From Dermatophagoides farinae (taxonomy: Eukaryota; Arthropoda; Arachnida; Sarcoptiformes; Pyroglyphidae), in assembly GCF_024713945.1 (NCBI RefSeq), contig NC_134677.1, positions 8,888,001 to 8,952,000 of the forward strand: a DNA stretch of 64,000 nucleotides. The letters are read 5' to 3'. The position numbers and the translations under genes were made by a program. How positions within the stretch are numbered: the stretch's first letter is position 1; each line of letters opens with the position of its first letter. The notes beneath the pieces are model-generated. The model was given only the letters and a program-made list of their open reading frames with translations. It was not told the origin of the DNA and made no database searches. Shown piece by piece: positions 28,471 through 42,928 of this stretch.

Positions 28471-28557
28471 CGTCGTCGTCGTCGTTGTTGTTGTTGTTGT
28501 TCATGACAACGATTGTCGATTATTATGATGATGATGATGATGATGATAATGATGATG
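28471..28557. repeat. CGT/TGT array followed by an interrupted ATG array
   Basis: CGT units grade into TGT units (to about 28501); after about 24 bp an ATG array (28525-28557) follows with one interruption. Confidence 0.9.
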
Positions 28558-28656
28558 ACAACAAACGGACCAATCATCATCATTGTCACCACCCGAAATA
28601 ATAATGGTTCATATAGTAACATAATGAAACTTTGTTTTTTATTTTTATTTTATTGT

Positions 28657-28684
28657 AAAAACAAAAACAAAAACAAAAAAAAAC
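28657..28684. repeat. AAAAAC hexamer array
   Basis: Repeated AAAAAC units; complementary in sense to the TTTTG array at 29056-29128. Confidence 0.85.
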
Positions 28685-28837
28685 ATTTTTCATTATCAAG
28701 TTAGCAAAAAAAAAACAAAACAAAACAAAGATCATCATTAGATAGTGACAGAGGATTTGTGCGCTGTAGATAATCGTCACAATATGGATCTAATTAACCG
28801 GATTTTTTTTTTCTTATCCTTATTCCATATCCATTTT

Positions 28838-28864
28838 TCATCATCATCATCATCATCATCATCA
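28838..28864. repeat. (TCA)9 microsatellite
   Basis: Nine perfect TCA units. Confidence 0.95.
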
Positions 28865-29055
28865 TTAGTGGTGATTGATTGAAAATGATCAATCAATTTT
28901 TTTTTCTTTTTTTGATTTTAAATGTATGAATGAATGAATGAAAAACAACGACAATAATAATAATTATCATTAAAATTCAAAATATAATACAGATTGGCAA
29001 GATTTATTTTTCTAGTTTGTTTCTGATGAACATATAGCGTGCATATGAAATTTTC

Positions 29056-29087
29056 TTTTTGTTTTTGATTTTGTTTTTTTGTTTTGA

Positions 29088-29118
<31 letters not shown>

Positions 29119-29128
29119 GTTTTGTTTT
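29056..29128. repeat. TTTTG/TTTTTG/TTTTGA array
   Basis: About 70 bp of T-rich units of 5-7 bp, becoming regular TTTTG at the right end. Confidence 0.9.
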
Positions 29129-32100
29129 CTGGTTCATTAAGTCAATGATAATGTTGATGATGATGGCCAAAATATGTATATACATGCTCTATAGAGGTAG
29201 ATTTATTTTCCAGGGATACAATGAAGCAACAGCAGCAACAGCAGCAGTAGTAGTAATAGACAGAATATAGAAGTGAATTAATGTACATGCAACATTAAAA
29301 CAAAATGTCGATGAACAAACCACATGAAATGACACAGGATATAGTATATGATCATTTATAATCAAGGTAAAAACGAAAAAAATGCCTCTTTTTGATGGCT
29401 CCATTCATTCATTCGATATATAGGGTTTTCTTTCATTAAAAAAACAAAAAATTTTATTCTTGTTTATTATTTGGATTGTTATTAGCTGGTCGGTTGATTG
29501 TTACAGAGAGAGAGAGAGAGAGAAAGAATATTGCTTTTGCCTTGATGATGATCAGAAAATAAAATAGCCCAAATTTTGATGATGAAAATGAATAGTTCCA
29601 CAGAATAATGTTCAGTACAATAATTAGAGGATTTTACGTTGAATTCATTATTTTTTGGTAAAGAGAACAAATGGACCGACAAACATTTGTTTTTGGCATT
29701 CTCTGTGAAAATTTCGGGCTTAATTAAAGCTTGATTAGTAGTATGAAATTGTAGAAAATTCTACACCATCATTTGGAAAAAAAACTGTAAATCATTTTTT
29801 TTTTGTTTCATTTGAATAATTTTTCGATTATTCGTTAATCATAACATTGTGATACACACGCAGTAAGAGACATTTTTATACGGAATTTTCCATTCTGCTT
29901 AATGTCAATCGGATTTGGTTTTTCCAATTGTATTCATGATGAAGATGTTCACCCTAATCGATTTTGATATTTGATTGTTGTTGTTGCTGTTGTTTTTTTT
30001 TCAAATTTGCCAATCAACAAAAAAAATGAATGATTAAAACAATGATTAAAATTGATTGATTGATTTTGATGATCAAAAATTCATTTGGACAGATGGTTTT
30101 CTATACACCAGAAAATAGAATTTCGTCATTTCATTTCTTTTTTAATTGTTCCAATTCAACAAACACATGTGGCAGTAATAACCAATTTTTCATCCACATT
30201 CATATGGTATTGCAATCAATTTTGAAATTGGCCAACCAATCAACCAAATTTTTGTTTGTTTGTTTGTTTTTTTTGACAATTGGACAATTGGTTTTTCATT
30301 TGACATTTGACCTTGCTGTTGTTATGTATTGTCAATGAACAACAACAACAACAACAACATCAATGGTTATTGACCGAAAATGTTTGTCTATTTTTGTTTT
30401 TCAGAGTTTATTTCAACATCTAGCTTGTCATCATTATAATCACAGTGGAAAGCAAAGAAAAAAAACCCGTTCCATTGTTCACAAAAAGAATCAATTTTTC
30501 TTTTGTTGAATTTGAATTTTGGTATTTTTTTTTTTTTTTTTGATTCATTCATTTATTCAACATCTGACTAAATCATCATCATTTCATTTCATTTTAAATG
30601 ATGATGATGATTATTTTTCCGGAGAATCGAGATGAAGATTTGAATAATAATAATGATTTGTTTGTTTGTATATGATGATGATCATGATCATGATGGACAG
30701 TACATTATTATCCTCATCATCATCAGCATCATATTTGTATAATGTTGGTCCATCACATCAAATTATTGTTCAAAATTAAATGTTCATTGTATAATGTTCA
30801 ATGTTTATAATCCTGAATGATGATGATGATGATGATTACAATTTTCATTCAACGTGTGTTTTTTTTTTCTATCCACCAAAAAAAGAATTGTCACAACAAC
30901 AATTGATTTTAGATACACACGAAAAAAAAAACCAACATAATGAAAAAAAAAGACTAAACAAAACAGGAAAATCAGAATATCTATCTATCTAATATTTCTG
31001 ATGATGGTCAACAATATTTGGAATGGAAATAGATTTTCATTTTTATTGCTGTGTGTGTATATGGAAAAAAAATGATGATATTTATTAACAGTTGGCACGA
31101 CAATCAAACAAATAGTCAAAACATATAGTATTAGCATCATCATCATCATCATCATTATTAATATATAGGCTTTTTGTTTCCGGCTTTGATCATCATACAC
31201 ATCATGATCGTGTACCATAATTTGGCTGACATTTTTTTTTTTTTTTTTTTTGAAAAAAAGCAAACAATAATCATCATCATCATCATCTTCATAATGGCCA
31301 ATTCCTGTATGCTATTTTTTTTTCTCTTTTGCATATACACATTCAAATACAAAAGATAAATTACCTAAATCAAAACAAAAATAGGATATGAACTTTGCCT
31401 TGTCTCTTTCTCTGTTTTGTTGTATATGTGATTTGATTATGGTCGATCATCATCATCATCATCAACATGATGATTCTTTATTATTCATATGGATGTAATT
31501 TATAATAATAATCACACTTGGATTGCATCAAGTAAAAAAAAAATGATTCATATTTTCACTGCTAACAAAATTGTAATTTTTCTAATTATATGATGTTGAT
31601 CATCATTCTGTTTGTTTGTGTGTATATGTGTGTGTTTAACATTCAACGACGATAATTCTATTTATTATTTGATGACCTAATGTCATGTATGATTTTATCA
31701 ATTCTATAGAGCCAGAATTTGTTTTTTTTTTCTTTCTCTCTCTCTTTCTCCATTTGGATACATATATATAGAGTTGTTACCATTGATGATTATGATAATG
31801 ATGATGATGATGTTCATATTGAAAACTACATGTTTGAATTTTTGGTCATCATTGTATAATCTGTATAGAAATATCCGAATAATAACGACAACAACAACAA
31901 CAACAACAACGTATACACAACATTATGCTATATGACTTGTCATGTCAAACGTAGAAAAAAAATTTTGTTGTTCGAAATCAACCGATGAATTTCAACAACA
32001 ACAACAAAAACAACAGCAACAACGACAACGAAAAAAAATCAAGCTTCATTGGTCAATGATAGATGAATATGATGAATACAAGCAGCCATCTTCATCATCA

Positions 32101-32204
32101 TCATCATCATCAATGTAAAAAAAACGAAGCAAAAGAAAAAAAAAGAACACCAATTGTATGGTTGATTCATTCATTCATCCATTCGTTGATTTCGGGTCGC
32201 TTGA

Positions 32205-32228
32205 TTGGTTGGTTGGTTGGTTGGTTGG
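32205..32228. repeat. (TTGG)6 microsatellite
   Basis: Six perfect TTGG units. Confidence 0.95.
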
Positions 32229-33023
32229 TTCGGTCTATTCCCGTCATTTTCGTCATGTGTCTGTCATGTGACGACGACGATGACGACCTATGATGATGAT
32301 GATTTTGACAGCTCGACCATCTTTTTCTTTTGGCTTTTGGCCTTGGTGTTGTTCATATATTGTTATTATTATTATTATTGTTCATTTTGCCGTTTTTTTT
32401 CTATTTTAATAATTTTTTTTTCATTCATTTTGGTGTTGTTCTCTGTATCCAAAGTTAGTTTTTAGTGTTTTTGAAAATTGAAATCCACTCTATGGTGTGT
32501 GTGTGTGTGTGTGTTCATTTGATTTGATTTCTAGTCAACTAATTTTTCTCTCGCACACTCACTCACTAACATTCTCCCAAAACAATATTACAATCTGCCG
32601 CCAATTTAATTTTTGACTTTTTTTTTTCTCTTTCTCTCTGTGTTCATAATTTCCAATTTTCCCTGGACTTCAATGTTGTGTGTATGTTCAAGAAAAATCT
32701 TTTCATTTTTTTTTTAATTTTCACATTTCATATTCCTGTGTTTGTTTGTGTAGTACACACATACATTCATTTTCATTCTCTCTCTCTCTCTCTCATTCGT
32801 TTTGTCTTGTTGTTGCTGTTGTTCTAAACAAGCAGTAGAGGTTTTCATTATTTTTTTTTTTTTTTTAATATCCAAAAGTCAAAAGTCATGAACAATTATA
32901 AAGGCCGTTGACCACTTAGAGAAACAGAGAGAAAAATAAAAAAAAAATTTCATGAGACAGAAACAAACAAGCAGACAGGAAAACGGAAATTGATTCAAAA
33001 ATTGCATTTATTTGCAGACAAAA

Positions 33024-33055
33024 AAAACAGAAAATTCATTTGAATTTTCTGTTTT
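33024..33055. repeat. Perfect 15-bp inverted repeat with a 2-nt centre
   Basis: Arm AAAACAGAAAATTCA (33024-33038) and its exact complement TGAATTTTCTGTTTT (33041-33055). The flanking GAC/GTC can extend the stem past a bulge. Confidence 0.85.
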
Positions 33056-36000
33056 GTCTTCACATGCAAAACCAAAATTTTTGAATTGCCACATTGCATA
33101 TTTATAAAGAAAAAAAAACATCCAGAGCTTATCATATTCCAACAACAACATCGACAACAACAAAAAATTCTAAGAAACAAAACCAAAAAAAAAAAAAAAA
33201 AATGATTCAAGCTTAACATTAAATGGTAAAAATAATGATTTGGATCAAATTCAAGCGCGACAGACAACGAATGAATGAAAAAGTAATGAAATGAAATGAG
33301 AGACAACCAAAAAGAATATAATAATAATAATAACTTGATAGCGTTTAGATATTCTATACTCTCTTTGTGTATGTTGTAACTAGAGAACCATTTTTTTTTT
33401 ATTTTTTGGATTGTTGTTCATTCCATAGTTTTGGAACGTGATCCAAAACAAAAGCGTTTATATTTTTTTTTTTTGTTGAAAGAAAAAACAGAGAAAAGAT
33501 ATCTTGAAAACTCGAAACTTCGGTACAAACAACAACAACAACAACAACAAAAAAGGGTGAATTTTTTTTCTTCTTTCTTTTTCTGTTGTTGTTTTGTTTC
33601 ATCGTGGATTCTGTTTTTTTTTTGCCCAGTGTGTTTCGTAATTTAGTATTAGTTTTTTTTTCGTCGTTCAAAGAATTCTCTCAATGCACAAAGATTTATG
33701 ATCCTAAAATGTGTTTTTGTTTTTGTTTTTTGTTTTTTTTGAGAATTTGAGAATTTGAGAATCTTTTCTTTTTTTTCATTTTCTCCAATGATACTCTACT
33801 ATTAGCATATTGTCTATGTGTTTCGGTATTTTCACTATCATTTGCTTGGATCTTTTCAGCTTTTTCTTTTTTTACTTGAGCTGAATTTCATTTTGTTGTT
33901 GTCTATTTTTCCCAATATTTGGTGTGATTTTCTTGTCCGTGTGTGTGTGTGTGTTAGTCATGTATCATCATCATCATCCTATCATTGTTTTAAGCGTTTA
34001 AATATTTGTCTTGGATAGAAGAAGAAGATGAAAACACAAAAATAAAAAATTCTTTTCTTTAAAACAAGCCAACTTGATGAACATTTTTTTGTCTAGCAAC
34101 AAAATCCATAGAATTTTTTTTTGTTTAGTAATTTAAATTCCATTTTCATTTCAAATCCACCACCACCACCGCCGCCAACATTATCATGGATTTTTATTTT
34201 TCGAAGACTTTTGGAAACCGGATAACAGCAAAAAAATTTTTTTCCAATACGATTCTTATTCGAGTCTTATTTTCTCGTTCATTTTTTTTGTATGTCACAT
34301 TTGCATTTGCATATACAAAAGCATTAATTTAATTTAAAATTAATATCAATAATTTATTATTGAATTTAAATAATTTGAAAATATTCTTCACATGCTGCAT
34401 TTCGGCATTATTCTTTTCTTTCTTTTTTTTTGTCGAAAAAAATATATCCCACCCGGGAATATCATCATAGTGAATCCACCATAAGAGATACATAATAATC
34501 ATTTATCCATAATGATGATGATGATTCTCAACAATGTGGTCGATTGTCTTTTCTTTTTTTTGAATCTAACGCTAGAAAACTGAGTCAAACGCGTACAGTG
34601 TACAATGTCAAAAACAAAAGAATAAATTAAATTTAAACAAAAAAAAAACGAGAGAATGAGAGAAAAAACAAAAGATTTAAATTAAATTTGCATTGATGTC
34701 TGTGTGTGTGGTGATCCCTAATTTTTCCTTTATATTTAAGGCTATTCTTTCCATTGCTTTGTATATGTTTGCTTTTTGTATTTTGCGTTTTTTTTGAAAT
34801 TCTTATGTGATGCCAAAAAATAAATTCCACACACACACACAAATGAGACTACAATTGAATTTAATTATAAAAATTTGCTTCAAGTGGCGGTTTTTCATCG
34901 TTTTTTTTTCTTAATGATGAGAGAGAGAGAGAGAGAAAAGATGGGGAAAAGGAAGTTTCTTTTTTTTCGCTTCAAAAACAAAATCCCTTTGCGTGGTGGT
35001 GGTGGTGGTGATCTTTAATTCAAATTCAATGGGAAAAAAACGGAGACATGATGGGCCTTAATTTAGGTTTTCCATCCCCTATTTATTCATTCAATTCAAT
35101 TCAAAAAGTTTTAATTCACACATTTTTTCACCTTTTTTTAGTCGTATATGAGAATGTGAAAAGAACAAATAGAAAATTTGCATAAATACTAATATAGCAA
35201 TTTATAATCTTTTAGTCTTTTTTCCTCTCTCTCTTTTTTTTTGTGTGTGTGTTTGGTTTTTTTAATTGAAAATTCAAACACACAAAGACAAAAAAAAATT
35301 TCAGAATCCAGAATTGCAATTTATTATAACCAACCAAAGGTCTTGAAAGCTTTTTTGAGAAGAATATTTTCATGGCAAATAAATTTTTCGTTTTTTTTTC
35401 TCCCTCATCCCCCTCACACACCACACAATTAAATCCAATTAGCATATTTTTCATTCAATAACAATTATTATAATAAGATTCTTGAGATTCTTTAAAGTTT
35501 TTTTTGTTGTTGTTTTCAAACACATTTTCAAATGAAATATGATTTACAGAATGAAAATACTCGTCGTTTTTTTCCCTAGAATTTTTTGTCAGCAACTTTG
35601 CTAATGATGATAATGGTGGTAGATTGAATTTGGTTTAGCAGAAAAATTTCTGGATCTGTCACAAATTATCATATAGCATTTTATGAATGACCGGAAAAAA
35701 CAACGAATATAATTAGATGAATTATATCAAACAACAATAAATGATTGTATATTGGACAACAACAACAACAACGACAACATTTTTTGATGGTCATGTTGTT
35801 GATGCAAAGAGAGACAAAAAAAACAATGAGAAACAGATCTGGAATATTTCGATTATTATTATTATGGTCAAAAAAAAAATTAACCAAGCGACAAAAATTC
35901 TATCGATGAACGACAAAGAAATTCTGGTTTTTATTACTCGATTGAAAAAAAAGAGAGAAACCAGAATTCCATGTCCATTATATGATTAGTCTAATTAAAA

Positions 36001-36395
36001 TATTCGGAGAGAAAGGAGAAAAAATTTTCCATTTTTTTCACTCATAATGACTTTCACACAGTGAAATTGATTAGAATTTCGTTTTTTTTTTCATCATCCA
36101 GTTTGTTGTGTCACACAAGCGAAAAAAAAATTATTTGCATATGGACATTAAACACGTATTTTTTTCTTTTCGCCATTGCCATCATTATCAGCAGCAGCAG
36201 TATTTTGAAACACGAAAAAAAATTTTATTAATAATTTTGCACAAGGCTCTAAAAAAATTTAATTATTTGATCAAATTAATTCTTGGTTTTTTTTACACTT
36301 GTTGTTTGCCTTGTAATTTTCTGGTGAAAAGATTCTTTTGGAACCCCCCCCATTTCTATGACCATACGACAAAATTAATTAATTTTTTTTTCTAC

Positions 36396-36486
36396 TGTCG
36401 TTTACAAAAACGCATCGTGCTTATTGCCATTCTGGATCGGATAAAAACAGTCCATCGAGTTTCTCTCGTACGATTCTATAACAGAG
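36396..36486 (-). other. Exon-like island bounded by splice-like signals
   Basis: On the minus strand TTCTCTGTTATAG is followed by about 70 non-repetitive bases and then a GTAAAC donor-like site. One frame gives VREKLDGLFLSDPEWQ-stop; another is open across the segment (SYERNSMDCFYPIQNGNKHD). In the other direction the plus strand is also open (the end of a 129-codon frame). Could be a conserved non-coding element, a mini-exon or chance. Confidence 0.15.
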
Positions 36487-39400
36487 AATTCAAATAAACA
36501 ACGAAAAACAAATTCAAATCAATATCATTCAACTTGCGAAAGTTACATTTGTAAGCAATGTGTGTGTGTGTGTCTACATTTTTCTACAAAAAAAAACCAT
36601 AATAATAATCATTATCAACGATGAACACATTATATGAAGTGAAAATTGATCAAATTGAAATTTATATCCTTTTCTTCTTCTTCTTCTTCTCAATTTTTTT
36701 CCATTTTGATTTTTGATTTTATTTCACACAAAAAAAATATTTGTGTTCATCAACCAACCACACTCAGTTAGTTCCTAATGGAAATCGAAAGACAAACACC
36801 CAATGTACCATTTACATACATACACACACACAAGCACCACTGGTTGATACACAAAATGGCTAAAATGCCGTTGTATTTTTTTTTGTTTTGTTTGAAACAT
36901 TAGTTTTCCATTAGGAATCATCATCATCATTTTGCTACACACACACACACATACATCGATAAGTATCATCAGTGGAGAAAAAAAAGAATGGAATAATGTC
37001 ATTTTCTCAGGTATATCTTTTTTTTTTGTTGCCATCGAGAACATCTAACATAATGATGCAATAGAGAATTGATACTTTATTGTCATACATCGTCTTTGAT
37101 GATGATGATGGTGTCATCATCAATGGCCCATTATCGATGAAAGTATATCACACATGGAATTCTTTCTCTTTTGCACTCTATCTCTCATTAAATTTTTTTT
37201 CTCCATTTTCGATGGGTTTTTCTCGTCGTTTTGCTTTTCGAACAAAAAAAAATTTCAAAGTCTCTCTTTTCCTCTCTAACGACATTCAATCAATCACGTA
37301 GTATATTGATATAAAAAAAACACGCGTAACATTACAACTGATAAATTAGATCATTCTGTGGCCAATAACAACAAAGAAATAAAATTTCCAAAAATGTCAT
37401 TAAATTCACACACACACACACGGTCCATTATTTCATTAAAATCGAATAAATTTTTTTTCTCCTGAAACCAAATTAAATCTTTTGATGCAGCCAAACCAAA
37501 TCAAACCAAACACCAAACCGAATGACACAGAAGAAACATATTATACAGTCGATTAAATTTAACAAAATTTAATTTTTCTTTTCGATTTCATTTGTTCACC
37601 ATTTGAAATTATCAATAATTTGTTTGGATTCTGTACTTTTTTCTGGTTAACTTCTACCACCAAAATTCTTCTTTTTCTTTTCCAATTGATAATTTTCGGT
37701 CCATATTCTTTACAGATTATTACGGAAATTCTATTATGATGATGATGGTAATCATCATTATTATTATTGCATTTTCACCAAACTCACATACGATTCTTTC
37801 TCTCTCTTTAATTTTCTCACTTTCTCTATTGAAGACCATATAATAATCATTATACTGATAGCCTTACCATCATCATCATTATTATTGCGGTAATAGACTT
37901 TTAGATTCTTTATTGTTTTGTAACCGTTGATGATGATGATGATGAGGACCGGAGCGATTTGAAAAACTTTGTTTGGTTTTTTTTAATGTTTGGTTAAACA
38001 TACACACATACAAACAGTATTATAATTGACCCAAATTATCACCAATTTTTGTTTAACCCGATAATAGCCATGATGATCATCGCAACATGTTGATAATTTT
38101 GTTTGTTTGTTTAGTTGAACTTTGCCAACATCATCATCATCATTATTTGATCACTTGAAATTATCGATAAAGATTAAATGTGGTTAATCAAATCATCATC
38201 GATATTTGTATATGCATAATATCTGTCTGCATATCTCTTTCTCTCTCTCTCTCTCTTTTTGTATATCACAATCTTTACTTTTGAGATCAACATAAATACT
38301 CTGTGTGTTTGTAATGGAAAATCAAATCAAATTCATTCCTACGTATAAAAAAAAATGCAATGATCACAGTATGTGTGTTTGTGTGTGTATGTAATATGTA
38401 CGAATCAACAACAACAACATTCAGTAATATTGTTAACCAACACCCAAAAATAGATTATTTTTTTTTTATTTTGATTTCGATTTTATTTTATATTTTTAAT
38501 TAAAATTTGGCGCCACTAGACACAAATACATTCACTAGAAACAAAAGAACAAAAAAAAAATCACCACAAAACGATAAAATAACGATGATATGATGATCTT
38601 TTTAGGAGATTTAGATCTTGTGGTTTAGATAAATGTTGAAAAGATGAAAATATCGACCAAACAACCAAATAGCAAACGCACACACACACCACACCTCGAC
38701 ATTAATTATAACGATTGATTTCATGAATTCACAAACACACCAAAATGAAAAAAAAATCATTACATTTCTTCATTGTCCAATGTTTGTGTGTGGTTGGATT
38801 TGTTGAGATGTGCAATCTCTTATTATTATCATGTGATCAAACATATAAATATTCGGCTGCCTGAAAAAAAGGTTAATGAATATAAAGAAAACTCAATCAT
38901 TTTTTTTTGAATTAGCCGATTTGATCATCATCATTCATTCATTAGTATTGATCAAACATGATGATGGATGATCATTGATGATTGGCTGGTTAGTACGATG
39001 GTTGGTGCGGGAATTGAATTGAATAACCGGGCAAGAAAATAAAAATTTGAAATTTGAAATTTTTTTTTCTCAAGAATAAAACAACCATATTTCACCAATT
39101 GTTTTATTGTTTATGATGAATCACATTTTCCAATGTCGGGCGTCAATTTTGATTTGAAGAAAATGAGAAAAAAAAATTTACATTTGAAAAAATGACTTCA
39201 TATGACGCCTTTCCATATTTATTTTGCTAAACAAAATTCACATCCTTGTTCCGTAAATGTGTGTGAGTGGTACACTCCACCCATTTGTTGAGTTTTGATT
39301 ATATTATCAAATAAAAGTTAATAAATGTCTGTCTTTAGTGTTTTGTTTTTATTATTACAATTCATTTCAATTCATCGATTCATTCAATCAATATAGTGTC

Positions 39401-40062
39401 ACTGATATGTTTGAAACATTGTGAAATAAAAATCAATTGACGTGGAACAAAAATTCACCAAGATAAAGTTATTATTTTATCGTTTAAAATGTGGTCATTT
39501 TAAATTATTATAGCTCTGTGATACACACACACACACACACAACCACAGAGACACTTAGTATTTCAATTGGCAATATTTTTGTTTCCTATTTGCTTTATTA
39601 TTGATTTTGATGATAATGACCTAGACCTTGCCATTAATTTAAAATGGCTTTATAATGTAGCTCTTGAAAATGTTTTCTCTTTCGGGTACCAGCATTTCAG
39701 CATTCCGAGTATTATTATAATGATGATGATTATTTGTTTCGAATGAAATTGGTCATCATTATAATGGTGGTGATTTGTGGTCATCATTTGTTTATGATGA
39801 TGATGATGATGATGATCATAATGGTCAATCATTTATCCATTCTTGTAGTTATATTCGTGTTTGTGTTTAACAAATTATGTGTGGATTTTTTTTTCATTGT
39901 GATTTTGTTGTCGTTTTTATTTTCACTGCTTAAAATGAATGACTTAGTTTTTTTTTCATTGTAAAAAAAGTATACAAAGATTTTTGCTAGCTACTGTGTA
40001 ATGCGAACGAACCATTTTTTTGTGTGTGTCTATGTTCCATTGAAGAAAAACTGACAAACTAA

Positions 40063-40100
40063 ACATTCATTGTGTAATCACACACACACACAATGAATGT
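40063..40100. repeat. Perfect 13-bp inverted repeat with a 12-nt loop
   Basis: ACATTCATTGTGT (40063-40075) and ACACAATGAATGT (40088-40100); the loop is a CA array. The outer arms are not microsatellite. Confidence 0.9.
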
Positions 40101-41847
40101 GTGATAGATCACTTTACAGCTTGATTTATGATGAACGAAAACTGTGAATCTTTTAAATCAAAGATTAACATTGTGTGTGCGTCTTGAAATATATGCTTTT
40201 TTTTCGTTTCTTAAAGAATTTTTGTTTTCATGATAAAAAATTCATCATCATAAGTGAGAATAAAATCTCAAAATCATCAATGCTTGAATGCTAATGATGA
40301 TGAAAATGTGCGAACCATATAGAATTTACAAGCATCACATTGAATTAAATTGAAATGAATCCGGTTTGGATGTATGAAACAAAACAAAAAAAAATTCCAT
40401 CTTTCCACACAAATCCTATGGATAATCTTGATTTTGTCCCTTATTCTATTGGGCTACATTTGAAATGGATCAAATGACCAAAAATTCCATTCAATTTTTT
40501 TTCGAAGAATGAATTTCCATCATCAATAATGTTGTTGTGTAGCTAATAATAAAATACTGACATCGGAAAAATATAGGAAAAAACCATGTCCATCGTTTCG
40601 TTGTCAGTGTGTGTGTGTGTGTATAGTGTGTCATTTGAAATGAAGTGGAATCTATTATGTGTATAGAAGATATTTATTCTTCGTTGTCGTTGTTGTTGTT
40701 GTTGTTTGAATGTCGAGAATTATAATTGTAAAGATTAATTACTTCAAAGTAATTTGATATGATCATTTTTTTTCTCCTGTTCTGGACATTTGTTAATGTC
40801 GTCGTCATCATCATCATCATCATCACTGTAATATATGTCATTTGTGGTCGTACTTGTCGTCTACCACCACTATCATTATTATGGCAGTCTCACTGTCGTT
40901 CAGTCGGACATTTCATCATTCAAACATCCTTACCAAAAAAAAAAAAAAAAAAAGATTTACAGTCATGGATATAGATCAAACGCGCGCTCACATACACAGA
41001 AACCAATTTATCAATTGATATTACAATTCCATCAAATCCTATTGTATGATGACCTATAGATTCATAAATTTTTTTTAGAGAAAAAAAACAAAACCTATCT
41101 AACGGTATTAGAGGTGGTGGTCGTGGTTGTTGAACATCCAAAATATAATGTGAAACAACGACCACGAAAACGACGACTAATAATGATAAATTGATAGCCA
41201 TTAAAAAAAACGAAATCGAACAAAAACTATCCATTCGAATTTATTGTATGTGTGTGTGATCTGTTCTATTTGCTTGGATTCATTGAATGGGTGTAATATG
41301 AGATGTTTGTGCCGGGTGTGTGTGTGTGTGTATCCTCAGTAACAATACCCTGCAATGATAAAACGATGGTAGTGAAAATTACCAACCACATCTTTGACCA
41401 TAAATCTTTTTTTTTCTCATCCTGGTGGTATATCCATATATATGGAGACAAATTTCCACATACACAAACAATGTCATTAAACTTTCAATGATGAAACAAT
41501 CCAAATGGACAGAGAAAAATGTCCAAAAAAAAATTTTGAATTTTTGAATCAAATTCCACTGATGAAACAATGAAATTTTTTGGTGAAAGAAAAAAATGAC
41601 GATAGTGAATAAATAACAGCGCGTTTAAAAAAAAAAAAAAACACCAACACCAATCATCATTAGCATAATGTAAATCGAATAGAGAAAGAAAAAAAGTGAA
41701 AAAAAATTTCATCCCAAAAAAAACTACCATTAGGCATCAGATGATTAATTGGATCAAAATGGCATACATGACACATGATGGCTAGTTGTTTTGTTGTGTT
41801 TTCATGATGAGAAAGGAAAAATGCAGGGCGGATGTGCATGCAGTGTG

Positions 41848-41868
41848 TTGTTGTTGTTGTTGTTGTTG
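41848..41868. repeat. (TTG)7 microsatellite
   Basis: Seven perfect TTG units. Confidence 0.95.
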
Positions 41869-42889
41869 TTTGTGCATGAATGAAACCTTCCAACCGACCA
41901 CAAATAACAATTTAATTTATCTAATATTTACATGTTTCATTTGGTGTTGGTGTTGGTGTGTGTTTTTCTGTTTTTTTTTCATGGCCATCACTTGGTTTTT
42001 ATTTTTCTCGATATTTTTATTTACTATAGTTTCCTACATCTTGTGTTCATCAACGTAGCATATATTTTTTTTTCGTTGCTTAATTTATTAAATTAACTTT
42101 TCTATATATCGTCGTCATCATCGTCGTCGTTGTTGTTGTTGTTGTCAATTTTGTTGTTACAACAGCATCAACAACAATGAACGAATGAACCAAAGACTTT
42201 GAAATGAAACATGCAACTAATCGACAATAACAAACTCGAACAAACTGGCAATACATTATTATTGAGTTTGATATTTCATTCATAAGAATCTTTATAGCAA
42301 AAAAAAAAGAATAAATTCAAATCCTGTGAGACCTACAGATTATCAAGAACATTTTTTTTTTTTTTTTGGTGGGGGGGGAAAACCCGATATATCGATCAAA
42401 AAAAAGAGGACAGTGGATGGATATATTTTTTCAACATGAAGATCTGTAAAAGATGTTTTGTGTTTCTGTGTGTGTGTGTGTCCAGATCATCAACTCATAT
42501 CATATTACTTGTGAAACACATACACACACACACACACATAAACTAGGTTTGTTCATCGAGTCGTCCGTTGTGGTCGTTACATCTTGTCCAAGTAAAAGAA
42601 CAAAAAAAACACATGTTTTTCATTGGTAAAAATTGTCATATCTTGTTTTCGATAGATAGATAGATTTGAAAAACACATGGTTGATGAAACCGGAAACATC
42701 TTTCTGTTTTTTTTGTGTGGAAACAAAATCGATAACATTTCATTTCCTTTTTTTCTATTATTCATTCTCTCGGACAATATCCACATTAATGATCTTCAAA
42801 GGTTTTCTTTTTCATCCAAGAAAGAATGAAAGAAAAAAATTCAAATACAATGGAATTCTTTTCATCAGAAATTCGTTTTTCCATTTTTT

Positions 42890-42928
42890 TTAAATCGATT
42901 TTTTATTAAATTTTAAAAATCGATTTAA
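42890..42928. repeat. Perfect 14-bp inverted repeat with an 11-nt loop
   Basis: TTAAATCGATTTTT (42890-42903) and AAAAATCGATTTAA (42915-42928). Confidence 0.9.

Larger units (their letters stand above)
21150..33000. other. Gene-poor, repeat-rich expanse
   Basis: No gene recognised. Holds an A19 run (21460-21478), the longest CA array (21613-21639), AC at 25151-25175, many ATG/CAT and AAT runs, a dense cluster of mixed arrays at 28366-29130, and (TTGG)6 at 32205-32228. Weak exon-like candidates lie at 24758 and 27790. Confidence 0.75.

Noticed and set aside
36344..42378. C8 and G8 homopolymers (36344-36351 and 42371-42378)
   Set aside because: Single runs without further G-tracts nearby, so no G-quadruplex; probably chance or homopolymer error.
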